Below are positions 39,501 through 51,571 of a DNA stretch of 64,000 bases, piece by piece. This stretch comes from Branchiostoma floridae (taxonomy: Eukaryota > Chordata > Leptocardii > Amphioxiformes > Branchiostomatidae): contig NC_049994.1 in NCBI RefSeq assembly GCF_000003815.2, positions 9,955,148 through 10,019,147 of the forward strand, read 5' to 3'. The notes beneath the pieces are model-generated. The model was not told the origin of the DNA. It made no database searches and saw only the letters and a list, made by a program, of their open reading frames with translations. The first letter of the stretch is position 1, and each line of letters begins with the position of its first letter. The translations under genes and the position numbers were made by a program.

Positions 39501-42500
39501 AGAGTGGCACTGCTGACAGATCAGGGCAAACCTGCTGCTCGGACCCTCCCCTACCAGGTAGTCGACAACACGGTCAAACACTGTCCGCTCCCGTGGGAGG
39601 ATGGGGCGCGCCAACGGTGGTCCGGGGGGACGACCTTGGGAGAAGAAGGGTTAAGTCATAATGAATTAGAAATAATTTTGATTCAGTTATTTCCATGGGG
39701 ATTTGAGTTTTTGGTAGAGGGAGAAAGGAGGCTTTTTGGCTGTTTTAAGGTTGTGGTTGAAACGGTTCTGTAGAAAAGAAGTTGGAATTTTTTGTGGAGT
39801 GATCACATTGAAAACAGCAAAAATAACATGAAGGAGAACATTTCAAGATCTAGATTTATCATACATCAATGTACAATTTTGTTTTTAGCTTGAGATGCTT
39901 TTCTTATTTTAGCCTTCTTTTGGGTAAGGCAATGCTCAAAATCCTTTTCTCAGCCAGGTTGCTTATATTGCAAGGTTGCCCCACTTCCAAGATATTACTT
40001 TCTTCAAATCAGCTACTTATCAAAAACTTTTCTTCCAGTTACATGTGACTACATGTATTTACATGTATGTCTTATCAAGAAATAAATACAAAAGCAACTG
40101 CAAAATTTCAGGTTGTGCACTGTGCTACCTGCGTTAAGATTAGGTTGCAACAAGCAAAATGTGGTTGTATTTGCAAGTGTGCTTAAGCACTCGGGCAAGG
40201 ACAAGAGTTGTACTACCAAAACTGATGATTAACTTAACAAGATATGTTGTCATAACTAACTACCTCCTTACAAAACAAAAGTATCAAAATATCATTATAA
40301 TGCATACGGAATGCCTAAAATCACCTACATATAGTAAGTAAGTAATAGTAAAAAAAAGCCTGCGCTTTCTATGTAATCTGCTATGAGCACTTTTGAATCA
40401 TTGGAGACTGCATCAGAACATTCTTGAAAATTTAAAATAAAGTGTAAAATTTTGACACCTTTTTCAGTTTTGGGTCAACAGTTGTAATCTAATTTGTGAT
40501 AAACAACGGCAATATAACATACAATGCAAGGATAACAAATATAGTAAACAGCTGCTACAAATGCCAATATACACACATTATGGTTAGTGCACTAACTGAC
40601 TAAGTACCAGAATACCACAGAGCCTTTGAGTAGGTAGTGTGTCAAAATCCATCTATCACTTCTTCTGAGCGTGTATTTCTTCCCAGTCTAAATTGGCATT
40701 TTTACCTTCCTTCCTTTTCTCAGTAATTAATTGAGAAAGAATGGAGTTATAACGAAATAGCTGTCTCCCTGTAATGTACATGGCATCCTGTGTGTGGGGG
40801 CTTACTGGCGCAAGTAAAACACTAAACTATAATCTACATGTATAATAAGTGCAGTCTCTCTCTCTCTGTAAAACAAGTAAAACACTAATCTACGATGAGT
40901 GCAAACTGTCTACCTGTGAGGTGCATGGCATGCTGTACTGTGTGCATTGGCTTACTGGGGACTCCAGCGGGCCACGGGGTTCCGGCATGCCACTCCGGCG
41001 GGCCGCGGGACGGGGTCCGAGGGGAGACTACGCCACCATGCAGCACAAGGGTTAATTGCAGCACACCACACGTTATACAAACCAACCAATCACTACTCCA
41101 TGCACTATCAGGATCAGCAATTTAATCATGCATTTGATTGGACAACTGAGCTTGTATGCTAAATTTTGTACATGCAACTCAGTTACTGCCAATCAAGATT
41201 AAGATTTAATATCTATGAGCAATTCCAAAAACATGTAAAGCAACAATAAATTCCTTTTTTTACATTTTGGCACAAAGTAGCATTTTGGCACAACGTACGT
41301 TAACAATGCTGAAGAAAGCAGGACATATACATTGTATTCTGCAGATGCTGTATAGCATGTAACTGTAGCAGTAACTCAGGCCACAAAATGCTTTTCAAAC
41401 CTTCACAAAGCTTCAAGCTTAGAATTTACATACAAACAATTAAAGATCACACAATGATTCAATTGGTAGTTTGACTGTAGAGATAAACACTCTTTTTGGG
41501 GAAAGGGGACAAGGCTGAAATTAGGGCTGCGTACCCAGGGCTCTAGCCAGCTCGATTTTTTTTCCGTCAGCCAATTCCCATTGTCGCGAAAATCGTGAAA
41601 ACACTCTTCCATGAGTTAGAAAGACTGAACTGAGACCTTGAAAAACGGGTTTTTAATGAGATTATTGTATGCTAAAGGGCGACGACTCACTTCGTCAACA
41701 ATAATAACAATAGCAAAACGAACAGTGTGTGGCTTTTACGGCCATGGACGGCGTCCCCAAGCCGCCTGTAGCTTCCACCAAGGATTTTTGTCCGTCAAGG
41801 TTGACGGATTGGTTTTAAAATTTTTCCGTCACACGCAGCAAATTTCCGTCAATTGACAGAAAAACGGACGCTGGCTAGAGCCCTGTGTGTACCTAAACTC
41901 TGGACTTGGTATATGTACCTGTAAAATAGTTTAGGTACAGATCAGGACCTGAACATACAATTGTACCAGTACATGTACCTCAACAAACTAAAACCCAAAT
42001 GGATATCATATTTTAGACTAAAGACAAAAAATATGTCAGAGATGACAATTTTGACACTTTTAAAGTTTGTTTTAAGGATTAGAATATGTAAATCTTCATA
42101 CAAAACTGCAAATTTATCACTTAAAAGACATTTGGGAACATGCATCACTTACAGATAATCAACCCAAATCGTTATCATAAGGTACAATTCCAGGTCCAAA
42201 CCTGAAAATTGTTTAGGTACACAGCCCTATAGCTAGCTGAGATGTAAAAATGATATGATCTAAAAGTGATGAAACCAAAATCAGTTATGATTTGTTGTTG
42301 AACTCATGGCAAATGAAATGCTATGTGATTAATTAGTGAAATGATGATCACAATCATTGATCAGTGCTTATTGATATATGCATGTGTGATGATTGGTGAC
42401 ATTGTTAGTTTCTGTTAACTTAGTTCTGCATGAATTGTTGGAAACACAGAGGGGTGATTGGGTGAACATTCTTTCATATATAACTCTTCATATGGTCAAA

Positions 42501-45500
42501 GGTATGAAGAACTATATATTTGAGTACAATTCAGCTACAGAATCTGACATTCAAGATAATAGTCTATGGAAATAAATGACTTTCAGAAAAACGGGTAATT
42601 TCTGTTTGGTAGGAATGTTGGTATCATCTGAAATGTATCCTGTGTTTGAATTACTGGGCTTGAAATACTGGGTGTACATGCACCTTTGTGCACCCAAAGT
42701 TTACACCTAAAAAGTCCAAAAGCAACCTAAGTGTAAGTCAGATGTGGTTTGGTGGCAAAAATGTGAAAAATGATCTTGAATGAATGTTGAATGAAAAGCT
42801 AATCTTTCTCTGGTCATGACAGACGCTTATTGTAAAGTATGTACAAGTTTAATGTAAAAGGCCATTGGTAAGCTTTGGAAACTTTGGTCAACTAGTCATT
42901 GCACTTGTCGGAAAGAGCTCACTGATAGGGAATTTTACCCCTATATATACTAGTAATGACTACCAGTGGACCAAACTCCAAAGTTCACAACCCAACCTTA
43001 GAACTGTGAGCCTTCTCAGTGTTTGGTGATTGACAACAGCCAGAGCGGTTCAAAACCTACAGTACCTTGGCCGCACCTGGGGCAATTACTGTCGTATTGA
43101 GGTCACCTGAGTGGCGCCAAATGGCAGCTCGCTCCAGACACTTGCGACAGTCGTATTGAGGTCACCTGAGTGACGCCGAATGGCAGCTCGCTCCAGACCC
43201 TTGCGATTTAGCCCCGCCTATTGTAAGCTCCTTGCAATTCAGCCCCTGGCTGCAAAGAGTGAGTAGTCGGCCCAACCAGTAACAATAACAATTTGAACTC
43301 CAAACCTCTTGGTCCAGAGGTTGGGACACAAAACCACCAAACTACACTGGTTCCCACAATGATGAGGGTTTAAATGTACACTCCTCTGTGTATCCACATA
43401 CATGACATGCAGGATTAATATTGCAGTGGACACCTGATGTCCAGATGACGCACCTATAGACGGTGTGGCGGGCACGAGGTTCCCGGGGGGTCGTGGGGGC
43501 GCAGGGGTGCCCTGGGGAGGAGTCTCCACTCTCGTAGGGGCCACCGCCAAGCGAGGGATGTTGGGCTGGGCTGGTGGCGCCGGCGTTCGCCGCTGACGCA
43601 ACTCTGTAAAACGGACAAACACGGTAATATAACAGTTGGGTGCGATTCTGTACCATGTAAAGTACTGAGTGTATCATCAAGGGTGCTACATCCGTTCACC
43701 ATCTGAGAAAATAACTGAAGACAGCCACACTAAGTGCAAATGGCCTTCCTTAGAACCCATCCACCGATAGAACCTTGTATGTAGAATGCCTTGTCCCTGC
43801 ATACTTAGTATGTATCTGGTAAATATAGTATTAGTGATGTGTAGCTGAACCAACATGTTTCAAGTATTGGGTTTTCAGAGGAAGTAATCAAGAAAATCAG
43901 ATATGTTTGGCCTGACAACTAGGCTGGGCTATGGCAGGTTTTGGACATTTTTAAAGACATTTTTGTCATGCTCCTATTTTTCAAATGTTAACCTAAAGAA
44001 AACCTGACAAATAGAAAATATGACAAAAATGCCTTAAAAAACTGACCTGAGTCTAACCTCTTCCTAGAGAGTAGACAACTACCACTTATTAGGAAAAGCA
44101 GGGAAAACACCTCCTGAGTTAGTCACCAGTGGTACATGACACCTTGTCATACCTTTATGTCTGTGTAGGTGGTTTCTGTTGGATTTGGACACTGGTTTGT
44201 CTGCCCTTTCACTTCTCTCTGCTACGATGTACAAAATTTTATCTATTTTATCATAACATCAGGCTATGGTATGAAAACATCTATTTATGTGGAAAGGTCC
44301 ATTTATCTTAGGTGCTTTTAGGTTATGGTATAAAATCCTAACATGCTGATTGAGTGTTTTTTCTTAACAACAGAATAATCATCTTTTGGTATATACTAGG
44401 GGTCGGTACCAGTACAGAAAATTCAGGTACATGTATGGTCCAGGTCCAGGTCTGGGCCTGAACTTGGACCTTATTGTCTGTGAAAACTTGGAGACTGGGT
44501 AATACTCAAACAATTGTCCATTTTGCTATAAAGGAATCTGTTTGATGGAGTATCCGACTTCCACTGGCATTTCAAAATTCTATCTTCATGTAAACAAGAT
44601 TAATAAAATGCCTTTGTTAACTTAGACCAAGTCTGACTGTAGAAACTTGGTATGAATGCCCTAGTATGAATAGTTAGAGTTTCAAGCAATAAGAAACAGT
44701 TTTGTAAGTAAAGCTCTTCAAATGCAACCATTTGACTACAGTACTACCATTGAAAATTTGATTCTATTGTGCTGGAACAAAGTTTTAGTTCTGTACCAAA
44801 ATTTAAACCAAGTGTTGCCCTACCTTGTCCAGGAGGTAAGGGGGTGGGAACAGGTGGTCCTGGCTGTCTTCTGGGGCTGCCCGGTGGGGTCTCAGGAGTT
44901 GCCTGCGGAAAACAATGAAGGCACTAGAAAATAAAGCGCAAGACACATTGCTACCAATATAGCTTGGAACCTAACAGACTAGTCTGTGACAGTGGGCAGG
45001 GGAACTACTGTACCAGATACACTCTTCATTTCTCCAACTATCTGGTTCATTCCTTTTCGCACGCACGTGCGCACACACACACACACACACACGTTCATTA
45101 TTTCATTCATTTATTAACACACTTATTCAGACCTCAAGCACTGATTGTACATTGAGAGAAACTGTTTTACCTCCTCTTTACTTGGTCCAAATCTCTCCAG
45201 AATTTCCTTGGCTGCCTTGTATGTCTCATGCTCCATCACATCTTCTAGCTGTGAAGACATTGGGTAATATCATTAGTACATTAGAAGCATCTATTTACAG
45301 AGGAAAGGCTGACACAAAAGTCACTGCAAACAGTTCTATATTTACAGGAAGAAATGAAGGATTATACAAAATGTACTTACAATGCCCTTCTTCTTTTCTC
45401 TCAGGTCTTCAAGCTGACTTTCTATAAAGAAAAGGCATTATCAGCATCATATTGTGGTTTTAAAATTGTCTGTGTACATTAACAAACGTTTCACAAAATA

Positions 45501-48500
45501 TTGCTGTCATGTACCTTTTAAACATGTAATGTTAGTGTGTTTATTATCAAATGGAACATTGTTTTAACACTTTTGAATTAACTATCCTTTTAAACTTAAG
45601 TAGCCATTTGGTCACCAACTCTCTATTGGTTACATTAAGGCAACAGGAAGAAGCTTAAACAAGAATTCCTTACTTCTTTTTAGTTCAGAGGTCAGGTAAA
45701 AGATTATTTACTAAATTACTGAAAGAGATTGCACATACAATGAATATACTTCATATTTGCCATATATCAAAAATTACCTTTCTTTGTGATTCTTCTTACA
45801 AAGTACCAATGGAGTAGCTTCTTAACGGTCCATATTCTGAAAAAAAAATCCAGGAAATACATTTTTAAAAGTTTCATGTCATTTTTGGGACAGATGGGGT
45901 AAAATATTTGTCCTAACCACAAAATTTTTCACAATATAAGATCAAATAACAAAATGTTATAACTAGTGTTATGCACCGAAAGATGTAGTAATTTAACATA
46001 GTGTAGACTGATCCCATAGTCCCTTAAGAGATAAAAGAGAGCAAAAATATAAAAACATAATTAATACAAATATTTGGTCAAATCAAATCAAAAATTTGGT
46101 GGACATGCAGCAATTATCTTATTGGTTGATTTGCTAACTGCCATGCTATCATTGGATGAACTGCTGATCTTTTGTTTGCCACATTGACCTCATTTTCGAT
46201 CTATCATGGCCGCTGTATGAGAAATGTGTACGTCTGCCATACTCACAGCAGTGGGAACATGAGCAGAGGTAGTGATCGGAGGACTCGTTCCTCCCACCCC
46301 TCGGGGAAGAAGAGGAAGTAGAACATGACAGCAGCAGCTATGTACAGCACGATGGAGTAGATCAGCAGCCCCCCCACATAACGTCTCTGTAGCTCCTCGT
46401 TGTGACGCTTGAACTGCTCTAAGCTCTGGATTTCCTGAAACAAAAATATTACAAAGTTATAGTCCTTCCCGCGCCTGATGGCGCATAGGGCACCGCCCAT
46501 CTCCGTTTCAGTAGCTCTTGGGCCACACAACGCAATCACTACAGCAGGGGGCTAGTCCACTGGAAGTGGTGTGTGTTCAACGTCCATGCTCTTTCCCGAA
46601 TGCTGAGTGTTAAGCAGAGAAAGCAGCATGTACCATTTTTAAAGTCTTTAGTATGACTCGGCCGGGGATCGAACTCACGACCTACGGCATGCAAGGCGAA
46701 CACTCTACCCACACAGTCATTGCACCGGTTGGTTACAAAAAGAAAGTTTATTTGCAAGTTCATTCATTTATTTATTAATCTCTAGACAAGTGGGTAGCCC
46801 CTTAAACTTATTGGGACTTGATTTCCAAGGGGGCCCCTATACATGAACAACAAAACAAAACATGTTACATTCAGTAAGAGCAAAAAGACAACCAATGGAC
46901 AACATACAGTACTCTCATGTCCCTAATAAACGTACCGGGACGTTTATTTTTTTCAGCCTCACAATCCACCCGGTACGTTCTTATTTTGGACGGTACGTTT
47001 ATTTTTTTTTCTGAAAATTGGGGATTTGCTTAGCCAGGACCCTCAAAGAATTGAATTTTGGGGGGTTTTCTGCCCATATTTCCGCGGTATTTTTGCTCAA
47101 AATTCCGTATTTTTCGGGCGAAACAGCGCGGATTTCCTTGAGCGTGTACGCGTACGCGGTACACTTTCGGTGATTTCGGTCGATCTCACTATGACGCTAC
47201 GAAGTAAATATTGTTCTTGGGGGAAAATAAAACACCACACTGACGTTTTGGAATACAATTTTTACATAAATAACTTTTAGTTTTAATTTAGTAGTAGTTT
47301 ACAGTCTCTGTTTACATCGTAAACCAGCACCTTGCACGAGGAATTTCCCGCCGGTCTTGTGGTTCCATGCGCTTTCGGCAGCGAGGCGGAAGAGTGATTC
47401 GTTCACATAATAAATGCTGGACGTAAAAATAACAACTATAACTTCGTTTCCCTTGTGATATGAGGTTTGACGCCGCAAATTCTCCCAAACGACAGGAATT
47501 CGTCGGTAAAAACAGCAAGTTCATAATTCACAACTTTCCTTTCTAGATGCATGTGCCATTATGCCGAGATGGTCACGTCGAAATAAAACTTTCTTAACGT
47601 AGGCTTATTTCTTTGATAAAAATCAACCTTAGTCTAGTTTTCACATAACTAACTTTTATTTAATAGATTTTAATCGTTTTTATACCGTAATCACTGTATT
47701 TTATGCTACACATCAGAAATCTTGTTGCGATATTTTACCTTGGTAAAAGTGGAGCCGTCCACTGACCCCTAGTGACCTTGTTTACAGCTGCTGCGACGCC
47801 ATGTTCGAGAAAAACCGAAAGACGCAGATTTCCATTTTTGGCCCGCGGAATACGAAAATGGGGACAGCTTACATGCATTTCAAGAACCTAAAACATCAGA
47901 TACATGAACGGACGGTCTATTTGTAAAATCTGCCCATATAGCCTTCCAGTCTGCACAGAAATGACGATGTAGAGAAGGGTAGAAGTGCAAAGAGTATGAG
48001 ATGAGAAAAAAAAACGCCACGTGAATTCAACAACACTTCGCATAAAATCACATAATTTTGTATAATGTTTCCTTTATTCAATGTCTCCTTCGTAAAGAGT
48101 CCAAGTTGAACCGACATCTTGCTGATGTAGTACAGAAAAAAAAAACGTGATCCCCTCTTGGATAATTTACTATTTAGCGCAGCGTAACGCGGCCGGCCAC
48201 GCGCCCGTGACGGCAGTGTTGGCATAGCGGCCGGACTGAAAATCGTCTGGCCGCGACCGCATTCGACAGGTGACCGCTATAGACTAATTTCTTAATGCTT
48301 AGGTCAACTGGAAAAATCCAAGGGACCGACGAAAACTGACCGCATGGCCAGTTACGTGGCCCCTCAGTTACGTGGCCCATATACTCAAGTGACCCTAAGG
48401 CAGGTTTCACTGCGAATTTCAACTTACCTTTTATTAAAAAATTGAGAAAACATCATGATTCGAACAAGATATCTATAGTTCTTCAGCTCATCATTTATAG

Positions 48501-51414
48501 AACTAACTGATGTGGTTCTTAGGCATAAATGAATAAAAAGACCTACCTGCTTATCATCTCCTTTTCTTTGGACAGAAGTAGCATGTTCACAGTTAAATAC
48601 ATGTCAATTTGGTAATTTTCCGGGGGGTAAGTTTATTCCGGGGGGTACGTTTATTAGATATTGACGATTTGTCCGGGGGGTATGTTTATTCCGGAAGGTA
48701 TGTTTATTAGGGACATGAGAGTACATACAAGTAAATGGAGGCGTCATGAACAAATTCAGTGGTCAAAGGTCAAACCAAAAAACGTCAACAGTGGCGGTCA
48801 GAGGTAAATGCTTGTGGGCTAATTTCAATTAGCAAGTACAAAACAAGATAGGGCAGATGCTTGTAAGTTGTAACAGTAAACTGTGATAAATATCATTGTA
48901 CAAAACAAAGAGACTACATGAGTAGTAGTGTTGACTATATCGACTATATATATACTATAGGTAATATTACACAATAAATTTGTCTTTGGTTTATTGATTC
49001 CATTCAAGAGCTACAATCAAATTGATGTCAAGCATTGTGAAATTTGAACAATGTAATAACATGTTATTGTCACATTGTTTACATATATTTGAAATAGAAA
49101 TAAATGAAAAATTATAATAAAGTAGTAATTTTCAATTGATATCAAATTTTGTTGTTTGTATCCTTAAGTGCAATATTACAATTGATTTGTAGTAAAGAAA
49201 TATCAATAGTTGAAAACTGTAGCACATGTAGTTTTGAATTTGAATCAATATACTTATATAGCTATTGATTTAAATTTTACTGTCCTTAATTCACCCCATC
49301 CCAACTTAGACCAATCATTCTATAGATAGCTTATTTCAAAAACAGAAGGATCATATGTTGTGTTTACATAACCTCTCAGTAACATCAACAACCCCCCTTT
49401 AGCACTATGGTGCCTGGATTAGATTATGGTCTTTAATATTTCCTTACAGCCAGAAGAGCAACAGTATAATTCTATTACTGGAGGTCCTGTGTTTGAGGAG
49501 TGCATGATGTAGAAGAACCTTGTGCACATAAAAGATCCCATCACACTTATGGAAAAGAGCACAAGTAGAGGTGCTCCCCCATGTGAGTGGATCAAATAAA
49601 TGTCTGGTTATACAGCATGTACTGACAGTTACGTCAATGCCATGAGGTTGTTTACTCGGTATGCATTACAAGCAAAACAAAAAAACACAATAATAATAAT
49701 AATAATAATTCATTATAATTGTATACCTGGTACTGTAAATCTATTCATTTTTCTTGCCAAGCTTAAGGGTTAAGCAGTTCAATTCGCAGTTAGAACAATT
49801 ATGTAAAAGGGTGTCAATCAAACAAATCAAAACTAAGACAAAGTAAGAGTAAATGTATTCTGGTTTGGAATATAGATTGCCATCTAGTTGGCGGCCATAT
49901 GCATTGTTTTGATTTTCATTTGCATTATATGTTTTTTTTACAATAACTATAAGATGACATGGAAGGTTTGCATATATACATTTTCGACTGTGGAATCTAA
50001 TGTCATCTAATACCTAGTCTAGACTCTACTTCTAAGACTACTACTGTAAATTCTCTTATACTTTTGCAAGGAAGTTAGATGTTTTGCAGTAAAAGAGGAA
50101 GGCGTTTTTGTGGTGTTTTAAATTTGCAATTGAAACAATTCTGTACATTGGACAGGCATATTTGCAGGGTTATGAATTTGAAATGGAGAGCTTGCCACAA
50201 AAGAAAACCACTGCAAACATTTCAAAATTTGTGGCAGCAAGTGTCTACAGCTGCGACCTACATTACACAGATAGCACAAGGTCTTAACAGCTTTGGCCTT
50301 CTTATCATAGTCTTAAGTAAACTTCTGAACAGGAATTTAGGTCAAGACATGCAGACTGCACAAATGGTGGAATGTTCGACCTGCAGCTACAAAAGCAGCC
50401 TTGTTACTGCCATCAAGTAATTTGACAGTGTCTTTTTTGTACATTGTAGAGGAAAAGATTGCATTATTTTTCATATTTGGCATATCTTTTCTTAGCATGC
50501 AAGTATATTTCACATCAAGCTGTCTTAAGTATATGATTCTAGTACTTTAATTTAAAAACATGCATAAAGATAAACTGGAAGACATTTTGTTTTCATCATC
50601 ATCATCATCATAGATTGTATGAGATGAATTACAAAATTTTGCTGACAATGAATTAAATGGCAAAATAATAAACATTTTGTTACATGGATATTATTGCCAA
50701 AATCATGAAAATGTAGGTAATTTACATCAGATAGTAGACTGTCACAAAAATATTTACTTGTGGGGTTACCATTTTATCAAGTTCTAGAAATTGTTTTTAA
50801 TATAACAATTTTTTTATGTTGACAATTAAAAAAAATCAATAATATACTATGATACATACCTTATCAAGCCCTTCTAGCACCTCTACTGTAGTTTGCTTTT
50901 TCTATGGAAGAAAAAAAAAGATCATGACAACTTGCTATTTATACATCTCTCTCTCTATATATATATACAAAACAACAAATTCAATGTTCTACTATATTTT
51001 AATGTTATGAAGTCCAGGAAGATCAGTGTCACGCCACGATAAAGACTCAAATGTAGACTTTTTACACAAAATAATTGTATTGGTAATATAAATTTGGTAT
51101 CAAGATATGAAATTTAAAATGACTGATATCAAAATATGTTTTTGCTACAGCAGCAAAACTGGGTTACGTTTTGAAACATTTAAACAGATATTTCAATCAG
51201 AACATACAAAGTTAATAATGTGGTTTCGACTACAAACATGCCCAAATTTATTTTTAATGGCACAATTTGTCATATTACAAAGCAAAAATATGATACAAAA
51301 TTTTCTGAAACAAATTATTTTTCCAAAGAAAGTTCCGTTCTGTAGCATTTCAGTGCTGTGACATCGCACAAGAAGGTACGGACTTACTTTAAAGCGTGCT
51401 AGCACTGCTCCCAT
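36516..51414 (-). CDS. LNPK: Lunapark (ER three-way-junction protein), complete, 12 exons
   Basis: ER membrane protein that stabilises three-way tubule junctions. Minus-strand exons: 51414-51388, 50901-50860, 46434-46247, 45836-45778, 45421-45381, 45248-45171, 44902-44824, 43603-43454, 41027-40956, 39634-39461, 37778-37587, 36712-36516. They join in frame into 432 aa, close to vertebrate LNPK (about 430). The N-terminus MGAVLARFK keeps a myristoylatable Gly2. Then come KQTTVEVLEGLDKEIQSLEQ, a hydrophobic hairpin (GLLIYSIVLYIAAAVMFYF and RSLPLLMFPLLIWTV), a coiled coil (ESQLEDLREKKK, EHETYKAAKEILERFGP) and Pro-rich linkers. The zinc ribbon follows (CQQCHSHNGMALQEEFEFIT then FRCAYCYTLNPARK), preceded by GPPLARPILPRERT. 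An acidic tail ends HVKDD. All four zinc cysteines are present. Introns 2 and 3 carry transposons. Confidence 0.96.
38399..38750. mobile_element. ~350-bp TIR-like repeat in LNPK intron 10
   Basis: The left part CATGGCTCGAAATACC and right part ATCCCTGTACT with TTCGA are loosely inverted. Both halves are rich in GCACCTGCA/TGCAGGT words. A related fragment is at 42655-42715. No coding capacity. Confidence 0.4.
38800..39460 (-). repeat. Tandem array of partial LNPK zinc-ribbon exon copies (141-bp unit)
   Basis: Four further copies of the exon 10 3' half plus donor and about 55 bp of intron lie at about 141-bp spacing. The AGAGCCAT word falls at 38931, 39061, 39202 and 39343, with the real exon at 39484. 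A shorter fragment starts at 38808. Each copy still encodes RFALICQQCHSH-type sequence followed by GTAAGTTCTG, but I found no acceptor that would put a copy in frame after exon 10. Confidence 0.9.
39461..39634 (-). CDS. LNPK: LNPK exon 10, first half of the zinc ribbon
   Basis: Encodes RPPGPPLARPILPRERTVFD, VVDYLVGEGPSSRFALICQQ and CHSHNGMALQEEFEFI. The first CxxC pair is at 39507-39518; the second pair is in exon 11 (37759-37770). The 3' half of this exon, with its donor, is tandemly copied downstream on the minus strand. Confidence 0.93.
41522..42226. mobile_element. AGGGCTGTGTACCTAAA element interrupted by a hAT-type MITE
   Basis: The left end AGGGCTG(C/T)GTACC is split at 41536 by the MITE. 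Its continuation TGTGTACCTAAAC starts at 41886, and the inverted right end TTTAGGTACACAGCCCT lies at 42210-42226. Same family as 23494-23608. It lies in an LNPK intron. Confidence 0.65.
41536..41885. mobile_element. hAT-type MITE, copy 1 (~350 bp)
   Basis: The ends CAGGGCTCTAGCCAGC and GCTGGCTAGAGCCCTG are perfect inverted repeats. An 8-bp target duplication TGCGTACC/TGTGTACC (one mismatch) flanks it. It is nearly identical to 59571-59912. CAGGG ends and an 8-bp duplication are hAT hallmarks. No transposase. Confidence 0.88.
43092..43275. repeat. 62-bp tandem duplication within a dispersed repeat
   Basis: Two copies of a unit starting GTCGTATTGAGGTCACCTGA and containing GGCAGCTCGCTCCAGAC are followed by the TTGCAATTCAGCCCCTGGCT tail also found at 2281-2330. 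It lies in an LNPK intron. Confidence 0.75.
44397..44482. repeat. GGTACCAGTACAG repeat fragment
   Basis: The sequence GGTACCAGTACAGAAAATTC and the following GGTCCAGGTC/GGGCCTGAACTTGGACC are the reverse complement of 8893-8962. A dispersed, palindrome-rich repeat. Confidence 0.65.
45070..45092. repeat. (CA)n microsatellite
   Basis: A short CA run of about ten repeats in an LNPK intron. Confidence 0.95.
45850..46232. mobile_element. MITE-derived sequence filling LNPK intron 3
   Basis: Read on the minus strand, it starts TACACATTTCTCATAC and GCGGCCATGATAGATC, then CTTAAGGGACTATGGGATCA and CATCTTTCGGTGCATAACAC, colinear with the MITE at 12299-12703. The distal terminal repeat is lost. It occupies most of the 410-bp intron (45837-46246) and leaves only about 15 bp at each edge. 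Confidence 0.82.
46450..46735 (-). mobile_element. tRNA-derived SINE next to LNPK exon 3
   Basis: The minus-strand head (46735-46655) is tRNA-like, with TGTGTGGGTAGAGTG as the A box and GGTCGTGAGTTCGATCC as a near-consensus B box. TACTAAAGACTTTAAAAATG and an unrelated body follow, ending in GACTATAAC close to the exon 3 acceptor. A true tRNA is unlikely because the acceptor stem does not close. Confidence 0.8.
46910..48723. mobile_element. 1.8-kb TIR element in LNPK intron 2
   Basis: The left end TACTCTCATGTCCCTAATAAAC and the right end (its complement, 48702-48723) are inverted. Both are followed inward by tandem GGTACGTTTATT / CCGGGGGGTAAGTTTATT words. The internal DNA is CpG-richer than its surroundings and has no recognisable transposase. 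The TA at both edges would fit a TA-target insertion. Confidence 0.75.
49480..49690 (+). mobile_element. SINE 3' fragment
   Basis: GGAGGTCCTGTGTTTGAGGAG, then AAGATCCCATCACACTTAT, ACAGCATGTACTGACAGTTA and an AAACAAAAAAAC end match the 3' body of the SINE at 16107-16485. The tRNA-like head is missing. Confidence 0.65.
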
Positions 51415-51560
51415 TTTGTTGCTTCTGTACAGGCAAGTTTGGGCACGAAATGAGACGAAATATGTCAGGAAAAGCGTGAAATGTGAGCGGAGACACTACA
51501 ACCGTTTCAGTTCGTCCGCCATTTTCTGAAGACTGGGTCATTACGCACGCGCAGGAGGGA
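51415..51560 (-). promoter_or_regulatory. LNPK: Likely LNPK 5'UTR and promoter region
   Basis: The region upstream of the LNPK start codon is richer in G+C than the neighbouring introns. It contains TACGCACGCGCAGG (about 51542-51556), similar to an NRF1-type GC palindrome, and no TATA box was seen. The boundary of transcription is inferred. Confidence 0.4.
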
Positions 51561-51571
51561 GGACATACGTG

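Noticed and set aside
41638-41856. 72-codon ORF shared with 59665-59883
   Set aside because: Conserved because both are recent copies of the same hAT-type MITE; differences do not favour silent sites clearly and no transposase-like motif is seen.
43239-43702. Overlapping minus-strand ORFs of 82-127 codons
   Set aside because: Only 43454-43603 is coding (LNPK exon 8); the rest is read-through into introns and shadow frames.
46655-46735. tRNA gene with TGC-like anticodon region and good B box
   Set aside because: No closing acceptor stem and a typical SINE body follows; treated as a SINE head.
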